In this document: piece after piece, positions 50,942-58,938 of the stretch
Position numbering within the stretch: position 1 is the stretch's first letter
Layout of the letters: every line of letters starts with the position of its first letter
Origin: Chlamydia sp. BM-2023
GTDB taxonomy: Bacteria > Chlamydiota > Chlamydiia > Chlamydiales > Chlamydiaceae
DNA length: 64,000 nt
Reading direction: 5' to 3'
Assembly: GCF_964023145.1 (NCBI RefSeq)
Contig: NZ_CAXIED010000001.1
Location: forward strand, 434,001-498,000
Notes under the pieces: model-generated
What the model was told of the DNA's origin: nothing
Databases searched by the model: none
What the model saw: only the letters and a program-made list of their open reading frames with translations
Position numbers and translations under genes: made by a program

Positions 50942-51958
50942 GTGCTTTTTCAATTCCTAAAAAAGAAATTTGCTTCATTAGGGACCTCCTCCTTAAGCCT
51001 TTTAGCTGCTATGGCAGTTATTGGGTGTGCTATTTTTTTTGGCAAAACGTCTTCGCCATCTTTACCTTCTCAACCACAATCCGAGAAGAAAACATCAAGC
51101 TGGATTAAGCTTAGTCAAGTGGGGAATCCTAAACTCCTAGAGTCCCTAGCAAAAAAAGAACAAATAGAAAAGGATCTCACTACATTTCAATCAGTAACTG
51201 GTGCTACTGTAGCCCTATCCTTACCCTCAGAAGAAGATTCTCATATTGTTCCTCAGGTATCAGTAATTCTCTCCTCCTATAAAAATGAAAGGCTTTCCCC
51301 TTCTTTGTTAGTCTCCATTACTGACTACTTATCAAGTAGCATTCCAGGATTAACTAAAGAGCACATCACCCTAGCTGATAATTTGGGAAATACCTATTCC
51401 CCTGAAGAGTTTTCACCATTATCTTTATTACTAGCGACATGTGAAAACCATCTGGGAAAAATTTTCCCTAAGGAACACTTCATCATTACGTGCCTGACAA
51501 AACAAAATCATCCTGAAATTCAGTTAATTATTAATGAGAGCTACCTAACAAAACTCTCAAAAAATAAAAGAGAGAGCTTCCTCTCTTATGCTGAAGAAAA
51601 TTTAAAGAACATCTGCGGGGAAAACTACCCCATTGTCATAGAAAAGTTTCCTTTTTCTAAAGCAGCAAAAGCACATAACAAGTTAAACAAAGTCATTATT
51701 GGCATAGCGATTTTACTTTCTAGCCTAGGGATTATTGCCTTAGCGAGTTTTTATCTTGCTTTCTATGCTTATGAGGGAATCCCTTCAGAATCTAAAAAAA
51801 TAAAACAGGGCATAAATATTACAAAGCTGGTAGAGATACTCCAAAAAGAATCCCCAGAAAAAATCGGGGTGATTCTCTCGTATTTGGACCCTAAAAAAGC
51901 TGAAGAACTCCTCAATCAACTGCCTGAAGATATTAAAAACCAAGTGCTGAAATTATAA
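50942..51958 (+). CDS. fliF: FliF-like basal ring protein with FliG-like C-terminus
   Basis: 338 residues. Membrane helix near residues 15-37, a FliF/YscJ ring-building domain (residues 60-140: ATVALSLP, VSVILSS, SSSIPGLTKEHITLADNLG), a second helix near 247-270, then a cytoplasmic tail. Residues about 300-338 (ESPEKIGVILSYLDPKKAEE then LLNQLPEDIKNQVLKL) resemble the EHPQ-type segment of the FliG middle domain. Flagellar FliF is about 550 residues, so this is a reduced form. GTG at 50942 is the start: GAGGA lies 6 bp upstream, whereas the TTG four codons earlier is too close to it. CT719-like; first of four coupled genes. Confidence 0.88.
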   Translation: MLFQFLKKKFASLGTSSLSLLAAMAVIGCAIFFGKTSSPSLPSQPQSEKKTSSWIKLSQVGNPKLLESLAKKEQIEKDLTTFQSVTGATVALSLPSEEDSHIVPQVSVILSSYKNERLSPSLLVSITDYLSSSIPGLTKEHITLADNLGNTYSPEEFSPLSLLLATCENHLGKIFPKEHFIITCLTKQNHPEIQLIINESYLTKLSKNKRESFLSYAEENLKNICGENYPIVIEKFPFSKAAKAHNKLNKVIIGIAILLSSLGIIALASFYLAFYAYEGIPSESKKIKQGINITKLVEILQKESPEKIGVILSYLDPKKAEELLNQLPEDIKNQVLKL

Positions 51959-51981
51959 ACATTAAGAATTAGGTATATCTT

Positions 51982-52533
51982 GTGACCCTGTCTCAATCCC
52001 CTGGTTCGCTTTCAGATACTGAAGATATCCCCGTACAAAATAAAACTTGGGAGGAAGGATTCTCTCATGGTTTTGCAGAAGGGGAAACTTCAGGATATGA
52101 TAAAGCTTTTCAAGAACTTCTCTCTTTAATTCAAATATTTCGGAAATTATCGATTCGCATGCTTTCCGAAATAGAAAAACTCCCCCAGCAGTTAAAATCC
52201 GAACTTGTAGAGCTTTCCATTCTTACCTGTGAGAAGTTTCTCTACAAAAAATTAGATAATATTGAGGAGCTTGCCTTACTACTCTCCTCAGCATTACAAC
52301 AACACACCTCACTACGCTCTTTATCTCCTGTAAAAATCTTCCTTAATCCTGAAGATCATAAAAAGCTGAATGAATGGATAGCAACGCATGATATCCCCAT
52401 GATAAAACATGCGGAGTTCCTTCCTGATATATCTTGTAAAAAATCTAGCTATAAAATGGAGGTTCCCTCAGGAATCCTAAGACAAGAAATTGGTGAAGAA
52501 CTCGACCATCTGCTTTCTGTTTTAACAGCATGA
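51982..52533 (+). CDS. fliH: FliH/SctL-like ATPase regulator
   Basis: 183 residues with the FliH layout: an N-terminal Gly-rich helix with small residues every four positions (EGFSHGFAEGETSGYDKAF, about residue 28), a long helical middle and a C-terminal globular domain with VKIFLNPEDHKKL (about 114). FliH-type proteins form the stator that holds the export ATPase. It starts at GTG and overlaps fliI by 4 bp (ATGA). Annotated hypothetical (CT718) in C. trachomatis; this call rests on motif and position between FliF and FliI. Confidence 0.78.
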   Translation: MTLSQSPGSLSDTEDIPVQNKTWEEGFSHGFAEGETSGYDKAFQELLSLIQIFRKLSIRMLSEIEKLPQQLKSELVELSILTCEKFLYKKLDNIEELALLLSSALQQHTSLRSLSPVKIFLNPEDHKKLNEWIATHDIPMIKHAEFLPDISCKKSSYKMEVPSGILRQEIGEELDHLLSVLTA

Positions 52534-53834
52534 CACACTTAGATTACGAAAAAACTCAGCTGCATTACTGGCAGCCCTATCGCTCTTGCGGATTATTATC
52601 GCGGGTTTCTGGAAATCTCCTTGAGGTTCAAGGACTTTCAGCATGCCTCGGAGAACTCTGTAAAATTTCCTCTCAGAAATATCCTGATTTACTTGCTGAA
52701 GTCATCGGGTTTCATCAACAAACCACTCTGCTGATGTCTCTATCTCCTATGCACTACATTGCTTTAGGAGCCGAAGTTATTCCCCTACGTCGCCCCCCCT
52801 CTCTACATCTCTCAGATCATCTTCTTGGCCGTGTTATTGATGCTTTCGGAAATCCCTTTGATAACAAAGGAAGCCTTCCTAAAACACACATAAAACCGTT
52901 AATTGCTCCTCCGCCTTCACCGATGTCTCGAAAGCCTATTCAGGAAATTTTCCCCACAGGAATTAAAGTTATCGATGCTTTTTTAACCTTGGGAAAGGGT
53001 CAGCGTATTGGGGTATTTTCAGAGCCAGGAAGCGGGAAATCTTCATTACTCTCTGCAATAGCCTCAGGATCACAATCTACGATTAATGTGATCGCCTTAA
53101 TTGGAGAAAGAGGAAGGGAAGTTCGTGAATATATCGAACAACACTCTTCAGGGTTAAAACAAAACCGTACGATAATCGTAGCGTCTCCCGCGCATGAAAC
53201 CGCACCTACAAAAGTAATTGCTGGGCGGGCAGCCATGACAATAGCCGAGTACTTCCGTGATCAAGGACATGATGTATTATTCATTATGGACTCTCTATCA
53301 CGATGGATAGCCGCCCTACAAGAAGTTGCCCTAGCAACAGGAGAAACTCTGGCTGCTCACCATTATGCAGCTTCTGTTTTCCATCATGTATCAGAATTTA
53401 CAGAGCGTGCAGGAAATAACGATCGTGGTTCTATAACAGCTTTATATGCTATTTTACACTATAGAGATCATCCCGATATCTTTACGGATTATCTCAAATC
53501 CCTATTAGATGGGCATTTTTTCCTTACCAACCAAGGTAAAGCTTTAGCTTCACCTCCCATTGATATTCTTTTAAGCCTTTCAAGATCGGCAAAAAGGCTT
53601 TCTCTCCCCCATCATTATGCCGCTGCTGAAAAACTCCGTTTGTTACTAAAAACATATCAGGAAGCTTTAGATATCATCCATTTGGGAGCTTATGTTCCCG
53701 GTCATGATAAGGATCTCGATGAAGCTATAAAGATCCTTCCTAGCATTAAAAATTTCCTCTCACAGCCATTATCAAGCTACTGCCAACTAGAAAATACATT
53801 AAAAGAGTTGGAGGCTTTGGGAAACATTGAATAA
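52530..53834 (+). CDS. fliI: Flagellum-type type III export ATPase FliI
   Basis: 434-residue ATPase of the F1-like type III family. Seen: N-terminal beta domain, family element TGIKVIDAFLTLGKGQRIGVF, Walker A EPGSGKSSL (about residue 168), GERGREVREYIEQH, Walker B DVLFIMDSLSRW (about 249) and the C-terminal lobe. Walker A reads PGSGKSS rather than the usual SGVGKST, but Gly-Lys-Ser is kept. Chlamydiae also carry a separate virulence ATPase (SctN), which is not in this window. The gene is coupled to fliH and the fliJ-like gene (8-bp overlap). Confidence 0.93.
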   Translation: MTHLDYEKTQLHYWQPYRSCGLLSRVSGNLLEVQGLSACLGELCKISSQKYPDLLAEVIGFHQQTTLLMSLSPMHYIALGAEVIPLRRPPSLHLSDHLLGRVIDAFGNPFDNKGSLPKTHIKPLIAPPPSPMSRKPIQEIFPTGIKVIDAFLTLGKGQRIGVFSEPGSGKSSLLSAIASGSQSTINVIALIGERGREVREYIEQHSSGLKQNRTIIVASPAHETAPTKVIAGRAAMTIAEYFRDQGHDVLFIMDSLSRWIAALQEVALATGETLAAHHYAASVFHHVSEFTERAGNNDRGSITALYAILHYRDHPDIFTDYLKSLLDGHFFLTNQGKALASPPIDILLSLSRSAKRLSLPHHYAAAEKLRLLLKTYQEALDIIHLGAYVPGHDKDLDEAIKILPSIKNFLSQPLSSYCQLENTLKELEALGNIE

Positions 53835-54186
53835 GAAATTAGCAAGCCTCTCTTCTCTGTTGAAAATAAAAATTTATAATTCTTTATCAAAAGTACAACA
53901 CTTTAAAAACGAAAAGTATTATCTATCTCAACAACTTGTTAGCACAAAAGAACGTATGACTCTGCTTTTTAACATTAGAAAAGAGAGATTTTTATACCGC
54001 AATAACATTGAACATTACAATGCCCTATTAGAACACTTGAAAACATTGCAAGTATCTATTTATAAACAACACAATGTCTGCTGTAAGCGTCTTCAAGAGC
54101 ATCAAAATAAGTTATTAGAATTAATTAACCGTAGAAAAATCATCGAAAAGATCAAGACTAACAAGTATTCTAACACCAAGAGATAG
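53827..54186 (+). CDS. FliJ/SctO-like coiled-coil protein (CT716-like)
   Basis: 119 residues, almost wholly helical, with Lys/Leu/Glu-rich heptads and a pI that must be very basic. Size, composition and the position right after fliI are what is seen for FliJ/SctO central stalk proteins. It begins with TTG inside the fliI tail (8-bp overlap); the next in-frame ATG is at residue 43, too late to leave a whole protein. Annotated hypothetical in C. trachomatis. The FliJ call is inferred from context and helical character only. Confidence 0.65.
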   Translation: MNKKLASLSSLLKIKIYNSLSKVQHFKNEKYYLSQQLVSTKERMTLLFNIRKERFLYRNNIEHYNALLEHLKTLQVSIYKQHNVCCKRLQEHQNKLLELINRRKIIEKIKTNKYSNTKR

Positions 54187-54205
54187 GAACGTAAGGCTAA
54201 CTGTA

Positions 54206-55591
54206 ATGACCGACTCTGTAATCTTTCCGTCTGTCGTGGAAATGTCTTCACTAACAGAAAAACTCAAATCTATTAATCAGGAGCATCTTTTAGATTTTTT
54301 CTCTCCCCTATCTCAAAAACAACAACAACGTCTTTATCATCAAATTTCTTCTATAGACATTGATCTTTTCCATAAACAACGCCAATTAATTACTTCTCCA
54401 AGATCTAAATCAAAAGACTTCCGACCTCTTACCTCTTTTGCATCTTCTGGGGAAGATTCCGAAAGAACAAAAGTCGGAACTCGCCTATTAAAAGAAAAAA
54501 AAGTAGCCTGTGTTGTTCTTGCAGGGGGACAGGGATCCCGATTAAAATGCGACGGACCGAAAGGGTTATTTCCAGTATCCCCAATCAAAAAAAAGCCCTT
54601 ATTTCAGCTTGTCGCTGAAAAAGTCTGCGCAGCAAGTAAACTTGCCAATCAGCCTTTACCCTTAGCATTTATGACTTCCCCTCTTAATAATCGCCAGACA
54701 CGCTCTTATTTTGAGTCTAATGATTACTTCCATCTTGATCCTAACCAGGTAGACTTTTTCTGCCAGCCTCTTTGGCCTTTACTTTCCCCATCAGGAGATC
54801 TCTTTCTAGAAGATGTCGACACTCTATCTTTAGGACCTAATGGCAACGGATGTTTAGCCACCCTGCTATACACCTCAGGATTATGGGAAAAATGGAAGGA
54901 AGCTGGTGTCGAAATGGTCAGTGTAATTCCTATCGACAATCCCCTTGCGCTGCCTTTTGATGTGGAACTTTGTGGATTCCATGCTATGGAAAATAACGAA
55001 GTAACTATAAAAGCAGCACTAAGACAAACGGCTATCGAAGATGTGGGTATTCTTATTGAATCTCACGATTCCGGGAAAACTTCCGTTATCGAATATTCTG
55101 AAATTCCCCAAAATGAAAGATTCGCGACAAATTCAGACGGCACTTTAAAATACTGCCTGGCAAACATCGGTCTGTATTGTCTGTCTATGGATTTCATAGC
55201 TCATGCAGCTTGCCGGGAACTTCCTCTTTATAAAGCGCATAAACATGCGAAACAATTAGGGTTGTTCTCATCCTCTGAAAAAAACTCCTGGAAATTCGAA
55301 GAGTTTATTTTTGATCTATTTCGCTATAGCGAGCGTTGCCAAACTCTTGTTTACCCACGTCAGGAATGTTTCGCTCCATTAAAAAATCTTGAAGGCAACC
55401 ATAGTCCCGCTACTGTCCGAGAGGCTCTCTCCGCAAGAGAACGCCAAATTTTCCATAAAGTCACAGGAAAAAAACTTTCTCCGAACACAACATTTGAATT
55501 AGAAGCCGATTTTTATTATCCTTCAACCTCTACTTCTCTACACTGGGAAAATAAAGCGTTTTTCGAGGAACCGTTTTTTGAGGCCTCATGA
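54206..55591 (+). CDS. UDP-N-acetylhexosamine pyrophosphorylase-like protein
   Basis: 461 residues of the eukaryote-like UDP-sugar pyrophosphorylase family (UAP/UGP type). The nucleotide-binding element VVLAGGQGSRLKCDGPKGLFPV (quoted in part: LAGGQGSRL, about residue 106) and the substrate region GNGCLATLL (about 213) are clear, as are VIPIDNPLA and SVIEYSEIP. It probably makes a UDP-amino sugar. Bacteria normally use GlmU; this form is more common in eukaryotes, a known feature of chlamydiae (CT715). ATGA overlap with gpsA. Confidence 0.88.
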   Translation: MTDSVIFPSVVEMSSLTEKLKSINQEHLLDFFSPLSQKQQQRLYHQISSIDIDLFHKQRQLITSPRSKSKDFRPLTSFASSGEDSERTKVGTRLLKEKKVACVVLAGGQGSRLKCDGPKGLFPVSPIKKKPLFQLVAEKVCAASKLANQPLPLAFMTSPLNNRQTRSYFESNDYFHLDPNQVDFFCQPLWPLLSPSGDLFLEDVDTLSLGPNGNGCLATLLYTSGLWEKWKEAGVEMVSVIPIDNPLALPFDVELCGFHAMENNEVTIKAALRQTAIEDVGILIESHDSGKTSVIEYSEIPQNERFATNSDGTLKYCLANIGLYCLSMDFIAHAACRELPLYKAHKHAKQLGLFSSSEKNSWKFEEFIFDLFRYSERCQTLVYPRQECFAPLKNLEGNHSPATVREALSARERQIFHKVTGKKLSPNTTFELEADFYYPSTSTSLHWENKAFFEEPFFEAS

Positions 55592-56592
55592 AAGAAAAAA
55601 TCGCCTATTTAGGCATGGGCATTTGGGGGTTTTGTTTAGCCTCCCTATTAGCAAATAAAGGTTATCGTGTTACTGGGTGGGCTCGCAATCCTGATTTAGT
55701 ACGTCAGTTACAAACAGCACAGCGCCATCCCCTAGCTCCTGATGTTCCTATTCATCCGAATTTGACATTCACAAATGACATGGCAGAAGCTATAGAAGGA
55801 GCTTCTATGATTGTCGAAGGTGTCTCCTCAGCAGGAATTCGCCCTGTATCTGAACAGCTAAAAACTATCACAGATTTACACGTGCCTTTTGTCATTACCT
55901 CAAAAGGGATCGAACAACACACAGGGTTACTCCTTAGCGAAATTGTTCTGGAAATTTTCGGAAATTCCGCCAGGGAATATCTCGGTTATCTCAGTGGGCC
56001 TTCCATAGCGCGTGAAGTACTAAAAAATTGCCCTTGTTCGGTGGTTATCAGCGCATATAATCCCGATACCTTAAAGAAAATACATAATGCATTTTTAACT
56101 CCTAAATTCCGTGTTTACCCCAATAGCGATCTTAAAGGTGTCGCCCTCGGAGGAGCCCTAAAAAATATCATAGCAATAGCCTGTGGTATTTCCGACGGAT
56201 TTCAATTTGGAGATAATGCTAAATCAGGATTGGTAACTCGCGGCCTTCACGAAATTAGAAAGTTCGCAACTATTATGGATTGTCGCCCAGACACCCTTAA
56301 TGGCTTGGCAGGCCTCGGGGACTTGTGTACAACGTGTTTTTCTTCTCTAAGTAGAAATACAAAATTTGGAAAATTGATAGCTCAAGGTCTCACCCTAGAA
56401 CAAGCAAAAGCTGAAATCGGAATGGTCGTAGAAGGAGCCTACACAGCATTATCAGCATATCAAATTGCCAAACATCATAAAATCGATATGCCCATAACTA
56501 CAGGAGTGTATCGTGTTCTCTATGAAAACCTCGATATTAAAGAGGGTGTTGCAGGACTTTTGCAACGAAGTACTAAAGAAGAATACCTCTAA
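55588..56592 (+). CDS. gpsA: NAD(P)H-dependent glycerol-3-phosphate dehydrogenase
   Basis: Reduces dihydroxyacetone phosphate to sn-glycerol 3-phosphate for phospholipid synthesis. The 334 residues carry the nucleotide fold GMGIWGFCLASLLANKGY at the N-terminus, the SKGIEQHTG segment, GPSIAREVLKN, the active-site Lys in GGALKNIIAIACGISDG (about residue 192) and NGLAGLGDLCTTC. Four-bp overlap with the upstream pyrophosphorylase indicates cotranscription. Called gpdA in chlamydiae. Confidence 0.95.
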   Translation: MKEKIAYLGMGIWGFCLASLLANKGYRVTGWARNPDLVRQLQTAQRHPLAPDVPIHPNLTFTNDMAEAIEGASMIVEGVSSAGIRPVSEQLKTITDLHVPFVITSKGIEQHTGLLLSEIVLEIFGNSAREYLGYLSGPSIAREVLKNCPCSVVISAYNPDTLKKIHNAFLTPKFRVYPNSDLKGVALGGALKNIIAIACGISDGFQFGDNAKSGLVTRGLHEIRKFATIMDCRPDTLNGLAGLGDLCTTCFSSLSRNTKFGKLIAQGLTLEQAKAEIGMVVEGAYTALSAYQIAKHHKIDMPITTGVYRVLYENLDIKEGVAGLLQRSTKEEYL

Positions 56593-56670
56593 AAAGTAGC
56601 CAAGGCTTAGTGCTATTCCCTAAATGTGGAAGTTTTTCCCCTACAGAGTTTTCATTTGTACATTTTTTTA

Positions 56671-56704
56671 TCATTTGGTAAATGATCAATTTATAACCTA
56701 TAGT
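56671..56704 (+). promoter_or_regulatory. Candidate porB promoter with overlapping dyad
   Basis: TTGGTA (56675-56680) and TATAGT (56699-56704) are 18 bp apart, ending 19 bp before the porB ATG. The -35 lies in the perfect dyad TCATTT-GGT-AAATGA (56671-56685), a possible operator. Confidence 0.4.
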
Positions 56705-56723
56705 AAATAAGGCCATCTACTAA

Positions 56724-57758
56724 ATGAATAGCAAGCTGAAGAAGCATCTACGTTTAGCATCCCTGACTCTCTTAGCCCTATCAGGGATTTTCTCATCCTC
56801 GTCCCTTCATGCTATGCAAGCAGGAAATCCAGCTTATCCTGTTCTTCCTGGTATCAACCCTGAGCAAAAAGGCTTTTGTTCCTTCGACATTTGCAATAGC
56901 TACAACCTTTTTGCTGCTCTCACAGGAAGTTTAAAAATAGGGTTTTCTGGAGATTACATTTTTTCAGAAAGCGCTAGAGTTAAAAATGTTCCCGTTGTTA
57001 CTTCGGTAACTACCTCAGGCACAGGACCTCAGCCAACCGTAACTTCTACATTAAAAGACTTCGATTTCGACCTCAACGATTCTAAAGTTGGCGCAAGTTA
57101 TGTATTTGCCTCGGTAGCTTTTCAGGATTCTTCTCCAGCTGCTATTCCTTTATTAGATATTAGCTTTGATGTAAAAATCGGTGGATTAAGAGAATACTAT
57201 CGTCTTCCTCTTAATGCTTACCGCGATTATACCTCTTCACCTCTAGCTTCGGAATCACAAGTCACCGACGGATTAGTAGAAGTGCAAACTAACTACGGAT
57301 TTGTTTGGGATTTAAGCTTGAAAAAGGTTCTCTGGAAAGATGGAGTTTCCTTCATTGGAGTTGGCGCTGATTATCGCCATGCATCATGCCCTATTAACTA
57401 TATCATTGTGAATAGCCAGGCAAATCCCGAAGTATACTTCGAAAATTCTAACGGGAAGCTCAGCCACAAAGAATGGTCCGCAAATATAGGCATTACAACA
57501 TATGTAAATGACTATATCCTTCCCTATCTATCCGTAGCTGTAGGCAGCTCTTCAAGAACAGCTCCCGCTAATAGCTTTAAACGTCTAGAAAGCCAATTTA
57601 CAAATCTTCACTTTAAAGTTCGTAAAATTACTAACTTCCATAGAGTGAATATTTGCGGAGGAGCCACATGCTGCGCTTCCGATAATTTCTTTTATAGTGT
57701 TGAAGGCCGCTGGGGATGCCAACGTGCTATTAACGTAAACGCAGGGTTTTACTTCTAA
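56724..57758 (+). CDS. porB: Outer membrane porin PorB
   Basis: Minor chlamydial porin, reported to favour dicarboxylates such as 2-oxoglutarate. The 344 residues start with a signal peptide (MNSKLKKHLRLASLTLLALS, cleavage near LHAMQA) and end in Phe after alternating beta residues, as in trimeric porins. Paired cysteines (FCSFDICN, NICGGATCC) resemble those of MOMP and could enter the disulfide-linked outer-membrane complex. Monocistronic by spacing: 131 bp of promoter DNA upstream and a convergent neighbour 3 bp downstream. Confidence 0.93.
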   Translation: MNSKLKKHLRLASLTLLALSGIFSSSSLHAMQAGNPAYPVLPGINPEQKGFCSFDICNSYNLFAALTGSLKIGFSGDYIFSESARVKNVPVVTSVTTSGTGPQPTVTSTLKDFDFDLNDSKVGASYVFASVAFQDSSPAAIPLLDISFDVKIGGLREYYRLPLNAYRDYTSSPLASESQVTDGLVEVQTNYGFVWDLSLKKVLWKDGVSFIGVGADYRHASCPINYIIVNSQANPEVYFENSNGKLSHKEWSANIGITTYVNDYILPYLSVAVGSSSRTAPANSFKRLESQFTNLHFKVRKITNFHRVNICGGATCCASDNFFYSVEGRWGCQRAINVNAGFYF

Positions 57759-57761
57759 GGT

Positions 57762-58937
57762 TTATTTAAAACCGCTGGCCAACGTGCGATATACGTTATG
57801 CATCAATTTCAATGAGCCCGCAACTATACTCCATTGCTGTTGCATAGCTTGCATCTGAAGCTCTAACATCAACTGGTGCGTTTGCGCTAAATCACCAAAA
57901 TTTTGCACATCAGCAAGACAAGTATTAAAGAAATTTAATAATCCGCCTCTTGTAGTTCCCTGCTGAATATCAATCTCACCATCTACAACAAGATGCTCTA
58001 AATCTTGAAGACTAATAATGGAAAATTCTGCTCCCATAATCTTATATGAAGGCTCATATTCACTACCCCCAGGAATGAAAACTAGAGAATTCAAAACTAG
58101 CATGAGCTTGCTCATCTGAGTCAACGTAAACGCTAATTCACCATCATACCTGTTTACCATATCTACAAGCTGTTTTTTCTGAGCCTCGGTAAGACTGGTG
58201 TTTCCATTAACATTCGCGGTAATATTTTTTAACATTGCCCTAGCATTTTCAGCACTTTGTATATCACTACGCAATTGCAACCGCTCTTCCTCATAACGAT
58301 CAAGAATCATCTGATAGCCATATTTAAAATTCGCGGTTCCTGATGTCTGAGAAATATATGACCCTAAATTATAAATAATAGGAGCAGAGTTAAACGTTTT
58401 TATAGTCTCTAAAAGAGGACTAAAAATAGTTTGAGCATATCCGGAAAGGTTTAACTCCCTTCCTAAAGCATATAAAGCTTCTTCTTGAGCGGGGATATAT
58501 TTATCCAAAAGAATATAGGCAAAGGCAGACTGAAAAGGCATCTTATTGATTATAGAATTTGCATCAGGATTAAGCTCAGGAGCCGTTGTCAATGCCTGAG
58601 GTGTCATTCTATCTATATGCTCTTTGAAAGTCTTATTAGCTTGCTTGCGGGTCTCTTTATTATCACGTTCTGTCATGATAGCTTGCATTACTGCTAACTG
58701 AGATCCCGTATTTAAGAAGTCTCTTTTTAATGAAGAAACAAACTCGTTACTCAATCCTAAAGAACTCGCTTCTTTTAGCAAATCTTGCATAATTTTTAGG
58801 TGAGAAGCGACCTCATTGATCTTTGTATAATCTGCGGCAACCTCAGCAGGAGATACGCGACGCTCCGCAAATGCAGGACCTTCAGTAACCTGAATAAACT
58901 GTTGATGACGCTGTACTGGAGAGTTATTCATAACCAT
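57762..58937 (-). CDS. DUF582-family protein (CT712-like), putative type III effector
   Basis: 391 residues, highly alpha-helical, with no signal peptide. The C-terminus (LMLELQMQAMQQQWSIVAGSL, then LKLMHNVYRTL) is closely like that of the upstream gene product (LALQLETSAIQQEWTMVSAAL). The DUF582 family in C. trachomatis comprises CT619-621, CT711 and CT712, shown to carry type III secretion signals. The ATG lies one base after the upstream stop (58939), with AGGA 9 bp before it, so the pair is cotranscribed. Molecular function is not known from sequence. Confidence 0.82.
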   Translation of the reverse strand: MVMNNSPVQRHQQFIQVTEGPAFAERRVSPAEVAADYTKINEVASHLKIMQDLLKEASSLGLSNEFVSSLKRDFLNTGSQLAVMQAIMTERDNKETRKQANKTFKEHIDRMTPQALTTAPELNPDANSIINKMPFQSAFAYILLDKYIPAQEEALYALGRELNLSGYAQTIFSPLLETIKTFNSAPIIYNLGSYISQTSGTANFKYGYQMILDRYEEERLQLRSDIQSAENARAMLKNITANVNGNTSLTEAQKKQLVDMVNRYDGELAFTLTQMSKLMLVLNSLVFIPGGSEYEPSYKIMGAEFSIISLQDLEHLVVDGEIDIQQGTTRGGLLNFFNTCLADVQNFGDLAQTHQLMLELQMQAMQQQWSIVAGSLKLMHNVYRTLASGFK

Positions 58938-58938
58938 C

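Noticed and set aside
54206..55591. Idea that the UDP-sugar pyrophosphorylase is a recent transfer from a eukaryotic host
   Set aside because: It is conserved in position across Chlamydia, has base composition like its neighbours and is coupled to gpsA; any transfer is ancient.
57706..57799. Near-repeat CCAACGTGC...ACGT at the end of porB and just after it
   Set aside because: Only about 25 bases, imperfect, and the two fall in unrelated coding sequences on opposite strands; chance is likely.
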